This document shows, in pieces, positions 53,401 to 60,072 of a stretch of DNA of 64,000 nucleotides. Position 1 is the stretch's first letter. Each line of letters begins with the position of its first letter. Both the position numbers and the translations under genes were made by a program. The DNA is from Peronospora farinosa (taxonomy: Eukaryota > Oomycota > Peronosporomycetes > Peronosporales > Peronosporaceae). The stretch is taken from the NCBI GenBank assembly GCA_947646735.1, contig CANTFK010000822.1, positions 169,545 through 233,544 on the forward strand. The letters run 5' to 3'. The notes under the pieces were generated by a model. That model did no database searches and was not told the DNA's origin. It saw only the letters and a list, made by a program, of their open reading frames with translations.

Positions 53401-54514
53401 GGATGCAGAGCTTCATTTCGAGCAGACTCCGCGGACTCACACCTGCGTGGCGCATCGGCGGTGCATTGGGATGGTGGTCGAGCCACAGCGGAGTTTCCGG
53501 CTGCACGTGTCACGAGTCTTTGGTGTGCGGTCGCTCGTTGACTTCATGCGTGAAAGCTGTGCTTGGCCGTCGCAGCAAGATTTCGTCCAGCGCCACCTTG
53601 ACTTCACGCTTGCATCTGTCTCCCCTGGACAACAGGCAAAGTGGCTGCGAGTGTTGTACAAGGAAGCGACTCAGATCGTCGAGCGACTTGGCGCGACGCA
53701 GCTTGTTCTGCAGGCTTCGAGCAGTGCACGGCGACTTCTTCCCCATCTGGGTTGCAATAGCGACGCGAAGGTGTGCTTGATCCCAGCGATCCCGAGATCT
53801 GCGCTGCTGCGTGTGGTGTGGACGCCAAAACCACCGACGAAGCCACATCCGATGACTGTGCACTCGCAGCGAGTTGGCGACGAGCAGATCAAAGCGTACG
53901 TCAAGTTCAGCAAGCACCTGCGCAAGATCCTGCTCCCTGTGTTCGAAGATCTGCAGTTCCGCCTCGCGTTTCGACTCCTACCGGTTCGATCGCGGTTCTG
54001 GTTCCTGCAGCAGTCGAACCCACGCATCATATACTGCATCCGAGACAGGTGCGACGCAGTCGAGACAGAGCAGCACTTGTTCTTCGAATGTTCACTCGCG
54101 ACAAGACTGTGGGAACACTTTGGGAACATCATGGCGCCGTTCGTCCGATCTCAACTGACATGGGTCATGATAGCGACAGCAAGGAAACCAGTCGTGCGAG
54201 ACGAATGGAAGGAGTGTGAAGACATCATCGGAGATGTATGGCACACGCTCCGCGCGGTGACACTCCACTTCATCTGGTCCGACCGCAATCGGTGTCTGTT
54301 CGACGGAAGACAGCCCACACCGACGACATCAGCAACGATGGTCATCTTCACCACAGCCAGCGCGCACTTTCGGCACAACCTGAGGAGGCGCTACGATGAC
54401 GATGAGAGCGCATCACTGGAGAAGGCGCTTATCAAGATGAGGAAGTATCCGCCTTTTGGAGATTTTGCAACGGCGCACCCCGCCATGTTCCCAGTCCGTC
54501 ACCTCCAACAGTAG
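50435..54514 (+). CDS. LINE ORF2: APE endonuclease and reverse transcriptase, copy 1
   Basis: 1,359 aa counted from the GTG at 50435; the frame is open from 50360, in +1 relative to ORF1, and overlaps its end by 26 nt. N-terminal APE domain: TVNTNGIK, QETKFG, NVYAP, GDLNTPL, RLDYILLS and the terminal GDHLAH. RT domain with SAPGMDGLTAGFYQ, PGNYRPIALVQVDVK, FLDFQKAFDRVNWD, GVKQGDPLSALLF and the FADD active site (about 706), then KYLGIPFG. The C-terminal zf-RVT finger reads CIRDRCDAVETEQHLFFEC. No in-frame ATG exists before the APE motif TVNTNG (first ATG 50483), so translation must use reinitiation, frameshifting or a non-AUG codon. No RNase H domain. It nicks the target and primes cDNA synthesis. 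Confidence 0.93.
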   Translation: MNTNGIKKNGHLFIESMLSKYSMACVQETKFGDSTHLSNFKFHLDSSFKHKVFVNDPNSQLHRPTRGRSNGVLTVLRSDFPGFDSAVEFPSLSVPGRYLVVKVMVESAPIYIHNVYAPVDRQEKQQFFSSLATEEFEDQATHFVLGDLNTPLDPRLDSSTPDLRYDPSRSSCLEWLAKLGVVDAWRIHFDTKRVFTGPLPRKNRLDYILLSESFYDRFYDTSKYFLPMHAGDHLAHSVSFRSGSQLHGRGYWKFPRYLLEYPVVVSAIEKEAELVRDKLRTTSNPGKIWEEWKASIKTQLQDVQKKLRMQDSQAVEEARVQLDQAAARYRTAGSDSNRDHFDEAMRNYKETVTRTSQYNQDTAFDFQAANSEKSTKHFFRPLDTSLRRVSIEEVMTPGGSVSTNPHEISLRFLEHWGSEMGDPNSPTGRAPPPDDGMQRKLLDSIVCFVTETDRAILDAPVTSSDLASAIRHMKASSAPGMDGLTAGFYQVAPDVFGECLSIVFNDRLKRGVLLPSQRKSAVVLLHKKGSRAEPGNYRPIALVQVDVKVLSKALTYRLQQVIADLIHPDQKGFVKGRSIHHHVRFLADLQDLTTSRDEEAYAMFLDFQKAFDRVNWDYMFRLLERMRFGSEFAQWIKLLYTDPQAHLLINQNIQPALFPTRGVKQGDPLSALLFVLTIEPLGNMLRAHEEYGVCLNADHTTTSTFFADDSTLLASSIPNLQAQLDTVDEYCKGSGAKLNLSKSTLLALNRNQTCPSLPGVQVLGRAETVKYLGIPFGQSSVDDDLVEFLEQRFYDGFKMWYRRARTLRGRLLVAQTMVLSRLWHYTQHVSIPATVVKRWQSMLNRFVLSRKHDRDASYIQLIPSEFLYQRRSEGGLGIPSLEAHLKRQRLQLLLQFIRAARVTEARNWTTASCELLQLVLPRTGGYNALDFLVVSPLRHGDMIKWRLTSTWWRATWTWWYKIRWEVTWQDLPFEERAWYGLRQPIWFHSDAELHFEQTPRTHTCVAHRRCIGMVVEPQRSFRLHVSRVFGVRSLVDFMRESCAWPSQQDFVQRHLDFTLASVSPGQQAKWLRVLYKEATQIVERLGATQLVLQASSSARRLLPHLGCNSDAKVCLIPAIPRSALLRVVWTPKPPTKPHPMTVHSQRVGDEQIKAYVKFSKHLRKILLPVFEDLQFRLAFRLLPVRSRFWFLQQSNPRIIYCIRDRCDAVETEQHLFFECSLATRLWEHFGNIMAPFVRSQLTWVMIATARKPVVRDEWKECEDIIGDVWHTLRAVTLHFIWSDRNRCLFDGRQPTPTTSATMVIFTTASAHFRHNLRRRYDDDESASLEKALIKMRKYPPFGDFATAHPAMFPVRHLQQ

Positions 54515-54718
54515 CCACTGCTCCTGCGTCTATTCACACACATCGGAATCATCCACACTCGCACATCACGCAAGAAACAACTTGCACGCTATTCCCAAGA
54601 AACATGAAACATAGCAACTGTACAGTATATTTATTAGAAAAACAGTAGTAGTTTCTATACATAGCTAGGTAGATTGAGTAGTCACTTCGTCTAAATTCTA
54701 GTAATATAGACAACCTTT
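54515..54718 (+). other. 3' UTR of LINE copy 1
   Basis: AT-richer than the ORFs (tatatttattagaaaaacag) and ending ...atagacaacctt(t) directly at the target-site duplication. It has no poly(A), so reverse transcription probably recognises a 3' UTR structure or starts at the target without an A-tail. Confidence 0.7.
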
Positions 54719-54736
54719 CAACTGAGCTACACTCGG
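54719..54736 (-). pseudogene. tRNA-Tyr 5' fragment, right copy of the target-site duplication
   Basis: Only nucleotides 1-18 of the tRNA survive here (box A part), produced by the duplication at LINE insertion. The natural tRNA 5' flank (tcatcagtctgc) follows, confirming the empty-site order. Confidence 0.93.
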
Positions 54737-55381
54737 TCATCAGTCTGCTACCTCAACAAACTCACACAACAGCCTAAACAAGCTTCGATACGCACAGCCA
54801 TGCATCCTACGTCACACAGCACATCATAACAGCCATGCCGCACTATTTTACCACCTCGTCCGCGTATCACTACTCGTAGTACGCCTCTTGCAGCTCCGTT
54901 TTCTACATGGACTCATCACGGCATGCAGTAGATGTTCAGCGTTTGATAGAGTGATATCAAAGTGCAAATCCCACTATCAAGTGCGACACCAAGCTCTCGG
55001 GCTGGCTTGTACGTCTGAACACGTCGAGAGCAGGAAATGCAATCGACTTGTGGTATTGATGAAGTCCGATGCGATCGCAGTTTCCTTGTTCTGTATATTT
55101 GGCAGCAGTAGGCTTTGTTCCATCGAGGACAGACTGCCCGTACTCACCCTTCGATGGGGCGGAACATAGGCGTGCGAAAAGGACTTACACGGAACCCGCC
55201 AAGACAAATGCCAAGTCTGACGATGGTCTTGCGCGACACCACGGAAAGAGTATACGCTCTTCACGGCCGGAACCCTGCGCCACTGACAACAACATAGCTT
55301 CTTGCCCACACAATAGAAAACAAGGCCTGCAGAGGCAGAAAGAGACGGACGCGAGACCCAAGTAAAGGCTTCAAGCCAAAA

Positions 55382-55485
55382 TCCGAGTGGCCGGAATCGA
55401 ACCAGCGACCAATTGATTTCCGAGAATACTGACACACAGTATTCAACACTACAGTCAATCGCTCTACCAACTGAGCTACACTCGG
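55382..55485 (-). tRNA. tRNA-Tyr(GTA), intron-containing, array 2 unit 1
   Basis: Identical to the array 1 genes, with intron and TTTT terminator. Spacer variants gatagag, cttgtacg and ggaacatagg (1-nt longer). Confidence 0.95.
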
Positions 55486-56129
55486 TCATCAGGCTGCTAC
55501 CTCAACAAACTCACACAACAGCCTAAACAAGCTTCGATACGCACAGCCATGCATCCTACGTCACACAGCACATCATAACAGCCATGCCGCACTATTTTAC
55601 CACCTCGTCCGCGTATCACTACTCGTAGTACGCCTCTTTCAGCTCCGTTTTCTACATGGACTCATCACGGCATGCAGTAGATGTTCAGCGTTTGATAAAG
55701 TGATATCAAAGTGCAAATCCCACTATCAAGTGCGACACCAAGCTCTCGGGCTGGCTTGTTCGTCTGAACACGTCGAGAGCAGGAAATGCAATCGACTTGT
55801 GGTATTGATGAAGTCCGATGCGATCGCAGTTTCCTTGTTCTGTATATTTGGCAGCAGTAGGCTTTGTTCCATCGAGGACAGACTGCCCGTACTCACCCTT
55901 CGATGGGGCGGAAATAGGCGTGCGAAAAGGACTTACACGGAACCCGCCAAGACAAATGCCAAGTCTGACGATGGTCTTGCGCGACACCACGGAAAGAGTA
56001 TACGCTCTTCACGGCCGGAACCCTGCGCCACTGACAACAACATAGCTTCTTGCCCACACAATAGAAAACAAGGCCTGCAGAGGCAGAAAGAGACGGACGC
56101 GAGACCCAAGTAAAGGCTTCAAGCCAAAA

Positions 56130-56233
56130 TCCGAGTGGCCGGAATCGAACCAGCGACCAATTGATTTCCGAGAATACTGACACACAGTATTCAACACTAC
56201 AGTCAATCGCTCTACCAACTGAGCTACACTCGG
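56130..56233 (-). tRNA. tRNA-Tyr(GTA), intron-containing, array 2 unit 2
   Basis: Identical gene. The spacer is the array 1 common haplotype (gataaag, caaatc, cgccac), the only such unit on this side of the LINE. Confidence 0.95.
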
Positions 56234-56877
56234 TCATCAGTCTGCTACCTCAACAAACTCACACAACAGCCTAAACAAGCTTCGATACGCACAGCCATGC
56301 ATCCTACGTCACACAGCACATCATAACAGCCATGCCGCACTATTTTACCACCTCGTCCGCGTATCACTACTCGTAGTACGCCTCTTTCAGCTCCGTTTTC
56401 TACATGGACTCATCACGGCATGCAGTAGATGTTCAGCGTTTGATAGAGTGATATCAAAGTGCAAATCCCACTATCAAGTGCGACACCAAGCTCTCGGGCT
56501 GGCTTGTACGTCTGAACACGTCGAGAGCAGGAAATGCAATCGACTTGTGGTATTGATGAAGTCCGATGCGATCGCAGTTTCCTTGTTCTGTATATTTGGC
56601 AGCAGTAGGCTTTGTTCCATCGAGGACAGACTGCCCGTACTCACCCTTCGATGGGGCGGAAATAGGCGTGCGAAAAGGACTTACACGGAACCCGCCAAGA
56701 CAAATGCCAAGTCTGACGATGGTCTTGCGCGACACCACGGAAAGAGTATACGCTCTTCACGGCCGGAACCCTGCGCCACTGACAACAACATAGCTTCTTG
56801 CCCACACAATAGAAAACAAGGCCTGCAGAGGCAGAAAGAGACGGACGCGAGACCCAAGTAAAGGCTTCAAGCCAAAA

Positions 56878-56981
56878 TCCGAGTGGCCGGAATCGAACCA
56901 GCGACCAATTGATTTCCGAGAATACTGACACACAGTATTCAACACTACAGTCAATCGCTCTACCAACTGAGCTACACTCGG
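56878..56981 (-). tRNA. tRNA-Tyr(GTA), intron-containing, array 2 unit 3
   Basis: Identical gene and terminator. Spacer variants gatagag and cttgtacg. Confidence 0.95.
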
Positions 56982-57625
56982 TCATCAGTCTGCTACCTCA
57001 ACAAACTCACACAACAGCCTAAACAAGCTTCGATACGCACAGCCATGCATCCTACGTCACACAGCACATCATAACAGCCATGCCGCACTATTTTACCACC
57101 TCGTCCGCGTATCACTACTCGTAGTACGCCTCTTTCAGCTCCGTTTTCTACATGGACTCATCACGGCATGCAGTAGATGTTCAGCGTTTGATAGAGTGAT
57201 ATCAAAGTGCAAATCCCACTATCAAGTGCGACACCAAGCTCTCGGGCTGGCTTGTTCGTCTGAACACGTCGAGAGCAGGAAATGCAATCGACTTGTGGTA
57301 TTGATGAAGTCCGATGCGATCGCAGTTTCCTTGTTCTGTATATTTGGCAGCAGTAGGCTTTGTTCCATCGAGGACAGACTGCCCGTACTCACCCTTCGAT
57401 GGGGCGGAAATAGGCGTGCGAAAAGGACTTACACGGAACCCGCCAAGACAAATGCCAAGTCTGACGATGGTCTTGCGCGACACCACGGAAAGAGTATACG
57501 CTCTTCACGGCCGGAACCCTGCGCCACTGACAACAACATAGCTTCTTGCCCACACAATAGAAAACAAGGCCTGCAGAGGCAGAAAGAGACGGACGCGAGA
57601 CCCAAGTAAAGGCTTCAAGCCAAAA

Positions 57626-57729
57626 TCCGAGTGGCCGGAATCGAACCAGCGACCAATTGATTTCCGAGAATACTGACACACAGTATTCAACACTACAGTC
57701 AATCGCTCTACCAACTGAGCTACACTCGG
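57626..57729 (-). tRNA. tRNA-Tyr(GTA), intron-containing, array 2 unit 4
   Basis: Identical gene and terminator. Spacer variants gatagag and cttgttcg, the common type on this side. Confidence 0.95.
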
Positions 57730-58374
57730 TCATCAGTCTGCTACCTCAACAAACTCACACAACAGCCTAAACAAGCTTCGATACGCACAGCCATGCATCC
57801 TACGTCACACAGCACATCATAACAGCCATGCCGCACTATTTTACCACCTCGTCCGCGTATCACTACTCGTAGTACGCCTCTTTCAGCTCCGTTTTCTACA
57901 TGGACTCATCACGGCATGCAGTAGATGTTCAGCGTTTGATAGAGTGATATCAAAGTGCAAATCCCACTATCAAGTGCGACACCAAGCTCTCGGGCTGGCT
58001 TGTTCGTCTGAACACGTCGAGAGCAGGAAATGCAATCGACTTGTGGTATTGATGAAGTCCGATGCGATCGCAGTTTCCTTGTTCTGTATATTTGGCAGCA
58101 GTAGGCTTTGTTCCATCGAGGACAGACTGCCCGTACTCACCCTTCGATGGGGCGGAACATAGGCGTGCGAAAAGGACTTACACGGAACCCGCCAAGACAA
58201 ATGCCAAGTCTGACGATGGTCTTGCGCGACACCACGGAAAGAGTATACGCTCTTCACGGCCGGAACCCTGCGCCACTGACAACAACATAGCTTCTTGCCC
58301 ACACAATAGAAAACAAGGCCTGCAGAGGCAGAAAGAGACGGACGCGAGACCCAAGTAAAGGCTTCAAGCCAAAA

Positions 58375-58478
58375 TCCGAGTGGCCGGAATCGAACCAGCG
58401 ACCAATTGATTTCCGAGAATACTGACACACAGTATTCAACACTACAGTCAATCGCTCTACCAACTGAGCTACACTCGG
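58375..58478 (-). tRNA. tRNA-Tyr(GTA), intron-containing, array 2 unit 5
   Basis: Identical gene and terminator. Has ggaacatagg (749-bp unit) as in array 2 unit 1, but with cttgttcg. Confidence 0.95.
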
Positions 58479-59122
58479 TCATCAGTCTGCTACCTCAACA
58501 AACTCACACAACAGCCTAAACAAGCTTCGATACGCACAGCCATGCATCCTACGTCACACAGCACATCATAACAGCCATGCCGCACTATTTTACCACCTCG
58601 TCCGCGTATCACTACTCGTAGTACGCCTCTTTCAGCTCCGTTTTCTACATGGACTCATCACGGCATGCAGTAGATGTTCAGCGTTTGATAGAGTGATATC
58701 AAAGTGCAAATCCCACTATCAAGTGCGACACCAAGCTCTCGGGCTGGCTTGTTCGTCTGAACACGTCGAGAGCAGGAAATGCAATCGACTTGTGGTATTG
58801 ATGAAGTCCGATGCGATCGCAGTTTCCTTGTTCTGTATATTTGGCAGCAGTAGGCTTTGTTCCATCGAGGACAGACTGCCCGTACTCACCCTTCGATGGG
58901 GCGGAAATAGGCGTGCGAAAAGGACTTACACGGAACCCGCCAAGACAAATGCCAAGTCTGACGATGGTCTTGCGCGACACCACGGAAAGAGTATACGCTC
59001 TTCACGGCCGGAACCCTGCGCCACTGACAACAACATAGCTTCTTGCCCACACAATAGAAAACAAGGCCTGCAGAGGCAGAAAGAGACGGACGCGAGACCC
59101 AAGTAAAGGCTTCAAGCCAAAA

Positions 59123-59226
59123 TCCGAGTGGCCGGAATCGAACCAGCGACCAATTGATTTCCGAGAATACTGACACACAGTATTCAACACTACAGTCAAT
59201 CGCTCTACCAACTGAGCTACACTCGG
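59123..59226 (-). tRNA. tRNA-Tyr(GTA), intron-containing, array 2 unit 6
   Basis: Identical gene and terminator. The spacer equals that of array 2 unit 4. Last intact tRNA-Tyr in the window. Confidence 0.95.
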
Positions 59227-59870
59227 TCATCAGTCTGCTACCTCAACAAACTCACACAACAGCCTAAACAAGCTTCGATACGCACAGCCATGCATCCTAC
59301 GTCACACAGCACATCATAACAGCCATGCCGCACTATTTTACCACCTCGTCCGCGTATCACTACTCGTAGTACGCCTCTTTCAGCTCCGTTTTCTACATGG
59401 ACTCATCACGGCATGCAGTAGATGTTCAGCGTTTGATAGAGTGATATCAAAGTGCAAATCCCACTATCAAGTGCGACACCAAGCTCTCGGGCTGGCTTGT
59501 TCGTCTGAACACGTCGAGAGCAGGAAATGCAATCGACTTGTGGTATTGATGAAGTCCGATGCGATCGCAGTTTCCTTGTTCTGTATATTTGGCAGCAGTA
59601 GGCTTTGTTCCATCGAGGACAGACTGCCCGTACTCACCCTTCGATGGGGCGGAAATAGGCGTGCGAAAAGGACTTACACGGAACCCGCCAAGACAAATGC
59701 CAAGTCTGACGATGGTCTTGCGCGACACCACGGAAAGAGTATACGCTCTTCACGGCCGGAACCCTGCGCCACTGACAACAACATAGCTTCTTGCCCACAC
59801 AATAGAAAACAAGGCCTGCAGAGGCAGAAAGAGACGGACGCGAGACCCAAGTAAAGGCTTCAAGCCAAAA

Positions 59871-59974
59871 TCCGAGTGGCCGGAATCGAACCAGCGACCA
59901 ATTGATTTCCGAGAATACTGACACACAGTATTCAGATTATGAGACTGACGCTCTACCAACTGAGCCAAAGGAGC
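59871..59974 (-). pseudogene. Chimeric tRNA: elongator tRNA-Met 5' half fused to tRNA-Tyr 3' half
   Basis: Minus strand, 59974 to 59935: acceptor GCTCCTT, TG, D-arm GCTC-AGTTGGTA-GAGC, anticodon arm TCAGT-CTCATAA-TC, that is elongator tRNA-Met with anticodon CAT (U31/U39 mismatch as in other eukaryotes). From 59934 on the sequence is tRNA-Tyr: all but the first 3 nt of its intron, the 3' half and the terminator. The junction carries a shared TTCA (59931-59934). GCTCCTT cannot pair with the Tyr 3' strand CACTCGG, so no functional tRNA can form. LINE copy 2 begins at the next base after the Met nucleotide 1. Confidence 0.9.
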
Positions 59975-60072
59975 ACTTCTCAATTTGCCGGCTACCCCAC
60001 AAGTCGACTCTTCAGAAGAACCCTCTCTCGCCCGCCGCTCCCGCCGCCCCCCTCTGTCCAAGCTTTTCCGCT

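Larger units (their letters stand above)
47483..54718 (+). mobile_element. Full-length LINE (non-LTR retrotransposon), APE-RT, L1/Tx1-like, copy 1
   Basis: A 7,236-bp element with both ORFs open, inserted at nucleotide 1 of a tRNA-Tyr gene and bordered by an 18-bp target-site duplication. It has a 98-bp pyrimidine-rich 5' UTR (47483-47580), ORF1 (47581-50385), ORF2 (frame open 50360-54514) and a 204-bp 3' UTR (54515-54718) that ends without a poly(A) or simple-repeat tail. The APE endonuclease, RT and zf-RVT finger place it in the APE-type L1/Tx1 group. Over the shared 4 kb it differs from copy 2 at about ten positions counted by eye, so both are recent and copy 1 looks competent for movement. 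Confidence 0.95.
54737..59934. repeat. Tandem array 2 of 748-bp tRNA-Tyr units (about 7 copies)
   Basis: Continuation of array 1 after the LINE. Same unit, direction and spacing (one 749-bp unit with ggaacatagg). Most units here carry the gatagag variant that occurs only once in array 1, so the two sides are partly differentiated. It ends inside a tRNA-Tyr intron at the fusion with a tRNA-Met half. Confidence 0.96.

Noticed and set aside
59950..59974. Met/Tyr tRNA fusion as a split or permuted functional tRNA
   Set aside because: The 5' and 3' acceptor strands cannot pair and a Tyr intron fragment lacking its 5' end remains, so no cloverleaf forms.
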